A stretch of DNA of 64,000 bases from the NCBI GenBank assembly GCA_910890315.1, contig CAJVGD010000006.1, forward strand, positions 1,674,001-1,738,000. Direction: 5' to 3'. Both the position numbers and the translations under genes were made by a program. The notes beneath the pieces are model-generated. The model searched no databases. It saw only the letters and a program-made list of their open reading frames with translations, and was not told the DNA's origin. Positions within the stretch are counted from its first letter, which is position 1, and every line of letters starts with the position of its first letter. This document shows positions 1 through 10,683 of this stretch, one piece after another. The stretch comes from Serendipita indica DSM 11827 (taxonomy: Eukaryota; Basidiomycota; Agaricomycetes; Sebacinales; Serendipitaceae).

Positions 1-755
1 GAATCGAGCACGCACTTGTGCTCCTGAAATAATTGATGAGTAACGCGCTTTTGATGGCTGGCTGGGTGTGCTTACTGTCTGGAGGGTGATGATATGTTTC
101 TTTTTCTCGCGGTGGAAGCGTGCGACGCCTTTGATGATCATGTTGTTACTCTCTGTCGCTCCAGAAGTGAATAAAATATCCTTTTCTTCTGCGCCGACGA
201 GGGTTGCGACATGCTGCCGGCAGATTGTGTCAGCGGCGGAAAGGAGGTCAGTGGATTTCATTTACCCTCCGAGCCTCGTCGACTGCCTTTTCAGCTTCCC
301 AGCCATATGCATGCGTTCTGCTGTGTGGATTTCCATATAGATCGGTGAAATAGGGGAGCATCGCGTCGAGGACGCGTGGGTCCATGGGCGTTGTGGCCTT
401 GTGGAGGGTGTGAGTGATGAAATTACGAGTAAAGAGGAGATATTTGTGTACCTGGGCATCCAGGTAGATTGGATTGAGGGCGGCTGCGGGGGATGGATGC
501 TGCGACAGTTCTAGCGTGGATGTCGAGGGCTCTGTGGCCAATATTAGCGTCTGAAAATACATACTGATATCTCTAATAATCACCTGGGCCGCGTTTCAGA
601 CTCTCCAGACGCGCCGAGGGGACTTCGAGCACGCTGGCCTTTGTGGCCGTCGACGACTGGGCGAGTGCGCGTCGAGAGACGAGAGCAGGGAATTTTGTGA
701 TATTTCTTCGTTTTTGTGCGCGCAAAGCCGCGCGCAGCACCGGACTTGCCAACAT
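1..755 (-). CDS. NFS1: Cysteine desulfurase NFS1, mitochondrial (5' part; continues past the window start)
   Basis: PLP enzyme that takes sulfur from cysteine for Fe-S cluster assembly in the mitochondrial matrix. The ATG at 755 opens an Arg/Lys/Ala-rich presequence without acidic residues near its start, as expected for mitochondrial import. The mature protein then matches the family: [56 protein letters not shown] and TEHKCVLDS. Four short introns are inferred: 583-532 (phase 1), 451-398, one after the DEARR codons near 265, and one near 70-20. Each restores the family frame exactly. The cofactor lysine and catalytic cysteine lie in the missing 3' part. The gene is divergent from the RRM gene at 1020. 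Confidence 0.93.
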
Positions 756-1019
756 TTTTGGAGAGGACCAACGAGCAACAGGGACGGGTGACAGGACTTC
801 GCAGTTCAGCGCGGGTCAGCGCCCGGGGACAAGGCCCAGAGAACACATGAAATAGGATTAAATATGCAGATCGTTGGTGTCGATTACTCGTCATCAGTCT
901 ATAAATTCCACCAATTACGGCCACCCACAAACAAACCCAGACTTGGACCCGACCGCCACCCACCCACTCTCCAGCGCTCCCCGAAAAGCTTCACAAGCCC
1001 CCTCCAGCGCATCTCTACC
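756..1019. promoter_or_regulatory. Divergent promoter between NFS1 and the RRM gene
   Basis: This 264-bp interval separates two divergently oriented start codons. A TATA-like TATAAAT lies at about 900-906, some 120 bp upstream of the RRM start. It is followed by a CT/CA-rich stretch that probably holds the transcription start. No specific operator was recognised. Confidence 0.4.
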
Positions 1020-2408
1020 ATGATCCAGCTCGCTCAGATGTCTCCCCTCCCTGTTCTCGACGCCCACAGCCCGCTTGCCACCCAAGAGTCAAAGGCAGAG
1101 GACGTGCTCTCGCTCTTTGGTGCGTCGTTGACGGCTTCTAGTACTTTTAGAGCTTATTTTATCATCACAGTCTCTGATCTCGCGCCGTACGCGACAGAGG
1201 AGGACCTCCAAAACGTCTTTAGCTTCCCCATGGACCATCTCCCCGGCGACGCCCTCGGCCGCGTCTATATCTACCCCTTTGTGATCACCGACATTCGTAT
1301 CGTCAGCAGCGCCGGCAGCGGCTCCAAGTATGCGTTTGTCCGCTTCCCGTCCATCGCAGAACGCACCCGTGCCCTCTACATCATGCAAGGCGTCCTCTGC
1401 CTTGGTCGCCCGAGTGCGTACATCTCCCTTTAGCTACGAGCTCCCTTCATCTCTGACACTCTTTCTAGTTCGTCTCTCCCGCGCACACGCCAAGGACCGT
1501 GCGCGCGACAAGCCCGAGCTCGTCTTGTTTGCTAATCAGCGCTCCCGTGACGAACGTCAGCGAGATAACATTGTTATCGACCAGTTCAATGCACAATGGG
1601 CTTCGGTCGATCCGAAGAACACAAAGGTCTTTGTCGGTGGCATCTCCCCACGCGTCCTCCTTCAAGAGCTCGTCAACCGGTTCGCGGCCATGGGCGTAAT
1701 CACAAACGTACGCCTCGCTTCTTGATTCTTCGCCCTCCTGACTCACCGCCACCCAGGTCAATTTTGGCAAGGGATGCGCCTTCATCTCCTTTGCCCGCAA
1801 GCATGACGCAGCGCTTGCCATTGAGCGTCTCGATGGCATGATCATGGACGGAAAGTCTCTTCGCGTTACCTGGAGTCGCAGTAGTGGTACGTACTGTGTT
1901 GCGAGGCCATCCTTTCTTGCATGCTCATGTCCTCCTAGTTCAACCACTGCTCCAGCAGCAGCGCACACTCGCCAATTCTTCCCCTCCAAGCTCAGAGAGC
2001 AGTTCGCCCGACGTCAAGTTTACGGCGCATACCCCCAGCTCACCCCGTTCGCCCATTACTCCTATCACCCCGTTCGGGAACCTCTCCTTCCCCCAAGTCG
2101 CTGGAACAGGTACTCGAATCGGAAACGGTTCCAAGTCTAGGAGCGGCTCAGTCTCGTCCAAGGCGAGCATGGCTCCTCTCCCCAACTTGTACCCGCTTCG
2201 CGAGATGGACGAGTCGGCGACGGCGCTCGAACTTGCTCCCGCTTTGGCCCGGCGCCGAACGGTGGCCAACGTTGCTCGACACCGTGCTGGCTTGCTCGAA
2301 TCTGATTCCTCCCCCTTCTTATCGGTCAAGACTGGTGACGCTATCGGTCTCAATACGGCAGCGCCTGGCATGGGCAGGCGCGTCTCTCTCCCGGATAACG
2401 CTCTCTGA
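1020..2408 (+). CDS. RNA-binding protein with two RRM domains (NAM8/TIA1-like)
   Basis: Probable RNA-processing factor. Exons 1020-1119, 1171-1413, 1469-1707, 1757-1886 and 1939-2408 join in phase into 393 residues. RRM1 starts near residue 35 (VSDLAPYATEEDLQNVF, then KYAFVRF as RNP1). RRM2 starts near residue 155 (TKVFVGGISP as RNP2, GCAFISFARKHDAALAI as RNP1, then the intron-split VTWSRS end). The C-terminal third is Ser/Pro/Thr-rich and likely disordered, with repeated SPRSPITPITP-type text. NAM8-like proteins usually carry three RRMs; only two are visible here, so orthology is uncertain. An in-frame ATG at 864 exists, but 1020 directly precedes the conserved region and lies at a normal distance from the TATA-like site. 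Confidence 0.85.
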
Positions 2409-2804
2409 TCCCGAGGAAACAGAAACGGTACTTGTAAAAACGACCGCACGTGTGACTGTATCCTTTTCGTTCTCTCTCTTCCCCCTTCACCAGAACTCCG
2501 TCCTTGTGCACGAGCGGCTCTACTCATGGACAGTTCTCCCCATCTCCAGTCTCCACCTTTCTCTCTCTCTCTGTATCATCACCCACGGTGTCGCGGCTCG
2601 TTTAGTCTCTTTATCGCCCCTTCCGCACGCTCGCCCTGCTCTTTGCTGGGCTCCGAGCGGCTTATTGCCCATTGTATCGTACACACGTCCTCATTGTAGT
2701 TGCAATAGACATGGATGTGGCAGCCCCTCTCCCGTTGGCTAAAGGTCTGAGATAACATAGTCAAATACACGCCATGATAAATAAAATGTCCGTCAAAAGT
2801 CCAT
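2409..2804. other. Convergent intergenic region, 3' UTRs
   Basis: Lies between the stop of the RRM gene and the stop of the kinase gene. It contains CT-rich sequence and AATAAA-like text (gataaataaaatg near 2775), fitting 3' ends. I see no gene here. Confidence 0.5.
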
Positions 2805-4585
2805 CTACCCGAGCGTCCTCAAGACACCGTCAGTAATCTCGAGGATACGATGAATGTCTGGACGCGAGGCGGGATCGACGACCATGCATGCGTCGATAAG
2901 ATCCCGTAGTCCCTGAGAGTAGGCACCTGCCGCTGCCGCCGGATGCTTGTACTGTCCGTTCATGGCCGCCATTGCGATGGAGCCACCCGCTTGTTCCGCC
3001 GTTTCGAATGGCGAGCGGTTATACGCGAGCGCGTAGAGCGTGCAGCCGAGAGACTGGGGCAGGTGTGAGCTTCCCAGCGTACATTTTAAGAAAAAGCGTA
3101 CCCAAATGTCCACCTTTTCGTCCAATGTTACTCCCGTTTTGACGTCGAATAGCTCTGGAGCGCGGAAAGTCATTGTGCTTTGCTCGGCTGCAATGTCCTT
3201 CATGTTCGTTAGCCGCCGCTCTAAATATAGGGTAATATGCTTACCTGTTGAGTGAGAGCTTCACTCCTCGTCGCAATGTACATCCTCGCCACGACGGTGC
3301 TCCCGAAATCCATGAGAATCGGGTTCCCCTCGTCGGAGAGCATGACGTTGCCGGGCTTGATATCCCTATGTGCATACGGCACGTGCATGCGCTTCATCCC
3401 AGGCGGCACCTCTCCATTCGCACTCCCGCTATCGTACCCTGCATCGTGCGAGGGTTGTTGCGCATTGAGTCGTTCGAGCTCTTCGTCACCGTCGAATACG
3501 ACTCCTGGCTTTCCCTTTCCTTTTGCACTTGTGCCCTTTTTGTTCTTTGGTGGGACGAGCGGGACGGAGCCGCCGTATGAGTATCCACCATCCGTGTCGC
3601 CTTCGGGTTCAGGAAACGAGTGGTCATCTTCTGGTTCCTCGTCTTCATCGTCGTCTTCTGCAATGTTCGAAGGGTTGGTATACCCATCTTTGAGCTTGGA
3701 TGGTTGTGGGCGGAATGTCTCGGGTCGGATCGTCGACGTCGAGGATTGGGCAGAGTGGTGCGCACGCGTGACGGGCGCGTTCGAGTCTGGCGTGTTGATG
3801 GGTACCAATACGTGGTAGTCGTGCATCGCTCGGACGGCCTCGCAGGTGCCTTTGAAGAGGACGAGCATTTCCTTTTCCGAGAAGCGGGTATTGTTGACGG
3901 TGTTGGCGTTTATAGCATCTTGGAGATTACCACGCTATAGACAAAATGCTTAGCTTCCGAAAGTGTCATTTGGAGACACGTACCTTGTAAAGCGGAAGGA
4001 AAAGGTAGACAATCTTGCCCTCTCCAGAGGGATCCTGCACCACGGAAGAGTCCTAATTTGTCTTTAGTGGATACCATTGGTTCATATTGAACCTTCATAC
4101 GTATATGCGAATAATATTGGGATGCCTAGGCATTGTCGGTCAGTCGGTTCTCTTCGACTAATGAGCTATCTACCTAAATCTGCGATACGCTTCAATTTCT
4201 CTCATAGCGCCCTTGACGCCCTCCGAGTTGTGGACACGAATCTTCTTGAGTGCAAACTCTCGCTGGCCAATTGTCAGTGTCCGAGCATAGATTAGAGGTT
4301 TCTGGCCACATACTCCCGTGGATTCGTCTTGCGCGAGATAAACAAATGAGAATCCTCCCTCGCCGAGCGCCTTGACGATTTTGTCTGTGTGATGGCAAAT
4401 AAGTGGGCTTAGCGACGACTGCGCGTCTCGAGGAAAATGCAAAAATATGACCACATACATGTACGACCGTTGACCTTTACCGTCGCCGATGGTTTGCAGA
4501 CGCAGCTCGTCAGGGCCCATATCGCATCCTGGGCTTGTGCCTTCAAGGCGTCAAACCGTCGTAATAAGCTATCCTGATAGCTCAT
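2805..4585 (-). CDS. Serine/threonine kinase of the ENV7/STK16 (NAK) family with a large catalytic-domain insert
   Basis: Membrane-associated kinase family; yeast Env7 acts at the vacuole and human STK16 at the Golgi. Eight exons (4585-4459, 4384-4314, 4262-4174, 4125-4101, 4052-3984, 3934-3245, 3197-3102, 3053-2805) join in phase into 471 residues. Visible motifs: glycine loop ALGEGGFSFVYLA, lysine in REFALKKI (about residue 72), catalytic loop HRDIKPGNVML (His at about 316), MDFGS, FRAPEL, and a C-lobe end LIDACMVVDPASRPDIHRIL. Cysteines near the N-terminus (LTSCVCKP) resemble the lipid-modified N-termini of this family. About 140 residues, partly acidic and low-complexity, sit between helix E and the HRD loop. 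The start at 4585 is chosen because upstream in-frame sequence is not conserved in type. Confidence 0.9.
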
Positions 4586-4736
4586 AATATCTTGTATAAT
4601 CTGTGTGTATGCTGCAAATGAGCTGCCCTGTTGGCCCCGCAGTAAGGCGGAAGTACAAGTTGGACTCCTGCCGTGTTGGCTACATTTGACCAGCCTCGAC
4701 GTCTTGGCCACCAAAAATCTGCTGCAGCAACGCGTA
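4586..4736. promoter_or_regulatory. Short divergent promoter between the ENV7-like kinase and PIS1
   Basis: Only 151 bp separate the two ATGs, so transcription start regions must overlap or the promoter is bidirectional. No specific motif was recognised. Confidence 0.35.
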
Positions 4737-5865
4737 ATGAGCACAAAACCAGCGCATCAAGTCGTCAAGGGACGACGGGCGACGCTCAGCGACGTAGACG
4801 CCAGTCAAGCACACTATATCGCGACGTAAGCCAGCCGTGCACGTCTTGTCGGCGCCGTCTCGCTAATACGCTGCTTGTTACAGTAAAACAACCGACGAAA
4901 ACGTCTATCTCTTTGTGCCAAATCTCATTGGTGCGTCGTCGAAATGTTTCAGTTATGTAAGCCACAACTCGCTGACGTTCTCTTCTTCATGCGCAATTTG
5001 CATTCGTTTGAATGGTATAAATGATTGGGATATCTTTGGGCCAACAGGATACGCGCGTGTCATCTTGGCAGCGCTAGCGCTCTACTATATGCCATTCCAC
5101 CCACGCTACTGCACCTTGCTATACGGTGCCTCTACTCTTTTGGATGCTGCTGATGGCTATGCTGCGCGGACCCTCAAGCAGGCCAGCCAGTTTGGTGCCG
5201 TACTCGACATGATCGTAGACAGGCAAGACTTGTTTCGTATTCACGTCGTGTATCAAAACTCATATTTACATCAGATGTACGACGAGCTGTCTGCTATGTT
5301 ATCTTGCCTCTGCCTATCCAAACTATGCCTTGCTCTTCCAGGCACTAATAAGCCTCGACTTTTCGAGCCATTACATGCACATGGTCAGGTGTGTGCTATC
5401 CAGAATACCCTAAGGATGTCATTTTGATCATGCTCAGCACGCTGACAACTGGATCTCGTCATCACAAAGAAATTAAAGAGGACGTGAGCCGCATCCTCCG
5501 CTGGTACTATAAAAAGGTTAGCGGCTATTCCTATTCCAAACTACCAAAGCTCACGAAGATAGCCCGTCCTCTTCACCATGTGCGCAGGCAATGAGCTCTT
5601 CTTTGTCGCCCTCTACCTCGTCAAATGGGACAAGACTCCCCTCTACACCCTCTTGCCATATTCGCTGACGACTTCACCATTCTTCATCGAATATGTGCCA
5701 AGGTGGATGGTTCACGCTACGTTCGCTCAAACTCTTGCTACCGTCACTCTCCCCATTTGCGTTGGGAAAAACATTGTCAACGTCGTTCAGGCTTGGAAGG
5801 CGAGCAAGGTTCTTGTCGGCGTCGACCTGAGAGAGCGAGCTTTGGCACAATCCAAGTCTAGCTGA
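4737..5865 (+). CDS. PIS1: CDP-diacylglycerol-inositol 3-phosphatidyltransferase (phosphatidylinositol synthase)
   Basis: ER membrane enzyme making phosphatidylinositol from CDP-DAG and inositol. Exons 4737-4825, 4884-4930, 5048-5222, 5275-5388, 5438-5516 and 5563-5865 give 268 residues in one frame. The CDP-alcohol phosphotransferase signature is complete: DAADGYAART, then G-x3-D-x3-D in FGAVLDMIVDR. Family landmarks VYLFVPNLIG at the start and FTMCAGNELFFVALYLV near the C-terminus also match, with hydrophobic membrane segments between. Intron 3 (5223-5274) begins with GC, not GT (AG|gcaag), yet is needed to keep the family frame. Intron 2 is long for this locus (117 bp). Confidence 0.93.
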
Positions 5866-6081
5866 CGGACGGAGGACGATTGGACGAAGCAACCACGACA
5901 CGAAGGACGCTGATATTAACATTTAAACTATCCGCTGCCCTGTTTAAATAGATGATGATACTCTACAGTCATCCTGACGGATTCCCTCTCAAGAATGCAC
6001 ACGCGCTGCTAACACCCTTGATGAGAGCCATTCTATGCAACAGTCAGGATAGGAATAGAGATTCCACGGGAAATAGGATGC

Positions 6082-9000
6082 TTACTCGATCGTCCCAACG
6101 TCATCGCTCTCCGCCCGAGTCATCGACCAAGAGGGCAGCATTCCTGAATGTTGGAGCTTCGTCTTCGCGAGCTGCAGCTCTTCGGCGAATGGTTCCGACA
6201 CGTCATCCCACACTTCCTTCCAGTACTTTAACGTCAACGCACCACCCAACGAGGTGGATGCTGTGTCTATGATTGTAAGGGCGCGTTTTCTTGCAATTCG
6301 AGCGTCATCCCCTTCCTCGGGCAAGACGGATAGCGCTTCCTTTGCGAGCTCGATGGCCGCGTCTCGATCTCCTGTTTCGCAGAGAAAGAGCGCGAGGTCG
6401 ACAAGTTCCCCGGCAGTACACGGATGATGCCGTCCATAATGCTTCTCTAGGCCGTCGACGACCTGAAGTTGCAGGTTTCTGGCCATCTTTTGGCCGTTGA
6501 ACCCTCGATAGTATTGAAATGCCACACGAGACAGCAACCGGTAAACATCGACGCTCGGTAGTTTCCCTCTCGAGGTCTCAATCTCTATAATCCTTTGGAG
6601 GATCTCGTTTGCTTCCTTTGGTTGATGTCGTCGTTCATGACCACTCGCGAGGGAAAGCATTGCTTCGAGGGTCTGATCATTGTTCTTTCCTCGATTTTTT
6701 TCAAGTAGAGTAATGATCTGAGACTTCATCTCCAGGGCATTGTTGAATCGCTTTCGTTTATCGTACGCATTGGCCAGATGTCCCATTGCAGTTATCGAGA
6801 GATCATGGGTATCTCCATATACTTCCATAATGTGCGGTAGACCCTCTTCTAAGATTTTTTCCATGTCAATCCACTTCTTGAGAGTGGCATAGATTTCAGC
6901 CAGGAGCAAAATGGCCTCGAGGACAATCTTGTGAGATGGACCAAGCGTCGCTCGACCCCTCTCGACTACTCGTTGGTTGACCGCTCGTGCTTCTTCATAT
7001 TGTTCGAGTTTGAAGTGAACGAGTCCTAAGTGCTGTAGCGCATCGAGGGTGTCGTTGTGGCTCTGGCCAAGCTCAGCTTCCAGCCCCGCAGAAGCCTCAC
7101 GAGCATAGACGAGTGCTCTGGTAAAGGCTTCTTCCTGAAGAAAGATCTTGGCAAGGATGCACTTTGCTTGAAGGATGACAAGCTTGGGTCGAGTCGCGAG
7201 TCTCTCAAACTTCTTCAACGTGTCTTGTAATATCTGCTTTGCCCGCGTCCTTTTCCCCAATACCTGAAGACTCTTGGCAAGTTGCACTTTTGCTCCAAGG
7301 GTCTTGATATGACTGAGACCCAGTTTCTCGGAGTAGATCTCCACAACGGATGATTCAACGATTTCTCGCTGAACATCGTCCGGCTGAAGGGTAGTTGCCA
7401 GCTCTACCGACACCGTGGCCACGTGCAGGTGAAGTCTTCCCAGCGTCGTAATAAGCTCCTCCCGCACGTTTATCCAGACACGTTGCGCTCGTTCGTGTTG
7501 ACCCGCCGCCTGGAAAAGGCTCGCAAAGGCAGCACGGTCGTTGACGTGCATCAGAGCTATAGATGACCCACACAAAAGACTATCGGCGTGGGACATGAGA
7601 TACGGTCGAAGAGCTTCGCTTTCAACGGCGCAAGCAACTAGACGCGTCGCGGCCTCTCTGTACAAAGCTTGATCTGAGCTGGGTGTGCGTAGTCTTGCCC
7701 ATTCATGTAGCAATGGGTGAATGCGTAGCATGAGGCTGTGGCGAGACTCGGAGAAGGATACCAGAGAATGGTTCTGGATGGCCTCTACGATTCTTCCCAG
7801 CGAACGATCGGTCCATGGCCCATCCTTGCAGAAGATGGACCGAAGGAGAGAGATTGACTTTGTGAAATCCCGGTTGCGTCGCACAAAATCTTGAGTTTGC
7901 ACTTCGAATTGCTTCGAGGCCGCGAGCGAAATGATGGTCATCGGAAAGTCGTTGTGATGCAAGAAGGAAAGAATGCAGATCAAGTTCCGGACGTGTTGAG
8001 GAACAATCTCCCACATCACGTCGAAGGAAGCGAAGGCACCTCGCTGATGTGCAGTCACTGAACCCTCGAGGATGTCCAGTCGGTGAACGCGATATAGCTC
8101 GAGGTATTCAGCTCCTGAGCACTTAGTACGGGCGATATAGCGTGCGGCTTGATTGAGTGCAACGGGGAGGTATCCAAGAGCTTCTCCTATGGCTCTAGCT
8201 GATTGTCGGTTCTCCTCTGTGTCTGCCCATCTTGTTACACCCATGATCATTTGAATCGCTTCATTTGGCGTCATCATGTCGAGTTCGATATGGAGATGAG
8301 CCTCGGCGCCTCTCATCTTGTTACGAGAGGTGATAATGATCAACCCTCTTGCCTTGCCTGGCCTCGGAAGTAGTTCCTGGAGATTGAGGTCAACAGAGTC
8401 GACATTGTCGTAGAAGAGTAATATTTTCTTCTTCTTCTCCCCAAAAAAGTTGAGCGCCTCCTTCCAACTGGCCTGAACCTTTCCTTTTGCTCTTGCATGG
8501 AATTCCAAGTCTTGTTTAATCGTTCGCTCAGATTTTCCGTCAATGAAGTAGACCTCATCGAACCTAGGATTCGAATGAGCTCTGAAGCAAACAAGCTAAG
8601 ATGGTCACTCACGAATCCACATTCTCTTGAGCAAACTGCGTGGTTAACCAAGTCTTGCCGGCGCCTGCGAAGCCCGAAACGACAATGACTCTCATAGTTG
8701 GATAACCTTCCAACATTTCGTTGAGCAACAGGCAGTATGGTTCGTCTCGCCTAACGAAATAGCCTGTTAGAACCGGGAGTCCCCTGTCAAACTCCACAGG
8801 TCCTGGAACTTTGTCTATAGACAATCAGGTGTGATAAGAGCTGACTAAAATTACTCACTGATTGACTCCAAGGTCGTCATTCCCTCAGGTTTGACAAGCG
8901 CAGCTGCCAGTTTTTGTAAATTGCCTCGGACGTCCACTTGTTCAAGGTATGTATCCACCATAGCGCTCATCTTGTCCAATTGCGCATCATTCACGATAAG

Positions 9001-10013
9001 ATCGGACATTCCCTGCATCCCTTGGTCTACCGAAAATCGATAGAGGACTCCGCTGTGACCCATCCGGTTTGCCATCTGCTGTGCAGTCATTTCGCAGTTT
9101 GCGAGGAGTCTCTCTCTGATTTCCGATCTCACGGCGTCTCCTCTTCCGAAGAAACCGGGGGGTTTGTGATAATCTGGATCGAGAGAGATAATCCCCGGAT
9201 GGCCGCTCCCGAAACTGGCGATAACAGACACGAAACGCTCAGGTGTAAAGCGTTCTTGGGCTTCTTGGAGGAGCTGCGGCAAAGGATTAGGGTGCCCAAG
9301 GGAGGCACTAATAAAGCTGCGTGTCTGTGTAAGATCTGTAAGGTTGTTGGGGGTGATTGTCGCAGAGGGGAATAGCGGGTAGCCAGCACATGTCACACGA
9401 GCGGCATCGAGGACTGTGATGTTAGCTTGGTAAAAATGTGGGGCCATATAGGTACGAAATGTGGATACTGATCCGAGACTGCCAGCAGGGACCGCAAGGA
9501 TGAACCCTTGGCATTGGCCATCCACATCTCTCTCGTTTAACAACGGATGATCGATCGCCTTGTGATGCTTCAGTAGCAAATCTTCGAAGAATGCTCTAAG
9601 CGCAGCCTCCCGCTCTGCCGATGAGGAGATGTCGTTCGTATACACCTGGGTGCAGAGAGCGCGAAAGCATTGAAGAGCCTCGAGGGCAGTCATATCAAAC
9701 ACGATCAAGAAGAGTACGACGAAGCTGCAAATATTGTCAGAATATTTTGTAGCAATGAACCTGAACTCACCCTCCAGCATCGCTGCCACCGATAAGATCA
9801 AAGTATGTAGCTGGGCGGATGTCTTCTCTTCCTTCGCGCTGACCAATGACATGCATCAAGTTGCAGAGGATCTTGAGCTGTGAGAGTACGCGCGCACCGC
9901 CGCCGTCTTCGACAATTGAAGATTAGAGTCTACTCTCGATCTACTATCCAATGCTCACCAAAGCTGGCTAGGCGCAATCCTCTATCGCCATCTCTGGGCA
10001 TTCTTTCGTCCAT
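6082..10013 (-). CDS. NLR-type protein: degenerate patatin-like domain, NB-ARC, TPR repeats
   Basis: Probable STAND signal-transduction protein of the fungal NLR class, cytosolic. Exons 10013-9959, 9906-9771, 9724-8859, 8814-8613 and 8563-6082 join in phase into 1246 residues. Residues 19-350 have the patatin layout (DGGG oxyanion loop, FDLIGG strand-turn, SFGSGHPG strand), but the nucleophile elbow reads G-S-D-A-G with Asp at position 61. The usual catalytic D-G-G/A reads S-A-S at 203-205. The NTPase follows: Walker A GFAGAGKT (Lys 406), Walker B ILLFYDN (467-473), sensor-like LIIITSRN, and GYLPVAL as GLPL. From about 700 on there are kinesin-light-chain-like TPRs, each about 42 residues. 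Two methyltransferase genes lie upstream. The partner and effector role are unknown. Confidence 0.88.
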
Positions 10014-10683
10014 TATTTCTCTTCGCACGCCGATGGCTCGAGTATTTAAGGAATACTGCGGGAGAATGGTAGGGCCCGGAGACTGGCTTTGACCAGCAGC
10101 GATGGCCCAATGCGGTGAGTGCGGGATGCTTGACTATAGATTAGTGATTGCATTCGTCCCCGCCACTTGCTGGCTGCTAAAGGAGGCGGCAATTCGTGAG
10201 ATGGTCAGTATCTGTCGCATTTATCTAGCCTCTTTGAAGCCCCAGCGGCATAGCTGGACCACCTTTTTGTCACAGCCTCTGATGGTCGAGGTGGTCAGAG
10301 TGGCTTGGAGCCATTTACCACATGTCATAATCGAGGTCCTTACAAAACTCGCTGCTGCCTTACAAATGTCCCAATTCTCTGCCCCTAAAAAGACAAAAGG
10401 AAATGTTATGTGCACCTCTTTTGCTCGGTTACTGCTTTCAGCCCCTGGTCTCGATCTGGACTAACGCGACTGAATTTGCGTCAATCCTTGGCGCTGACAA
10501 ACTCAGAAGGTCTCTACCGGACCCGTGGGTACTGGCAGGGTCCAAGCTAACGGCCACCACCTCGATCACGTCGACGCCGCTTGGACTGTGGACTTTCCTC
10601 GATGAACCACGCGCTATCTTTTCTTCACTTCCGCCCCACTTTCCGCGCAACAGTGAGTAGCTTTTGGACCCCGCCGTTTCTTC
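10014..10683. other. Intergenic region between the NLR gene and methyltransferase A
   Basis: Divergent 670-bp spacer. A 120-codon open frame at 10102-10464 has no recognisable domain and no codon or family support, so I do not call it. Presumed promoters of both neighbours. Confidence 0.4.

Noticed and set aside
10102-10464. 120-codon plus-strand open frame upstream of methyltransferase A
   Set aside because: No domain, no conserved text, and it occupies the presumed promoter between divergent genes.
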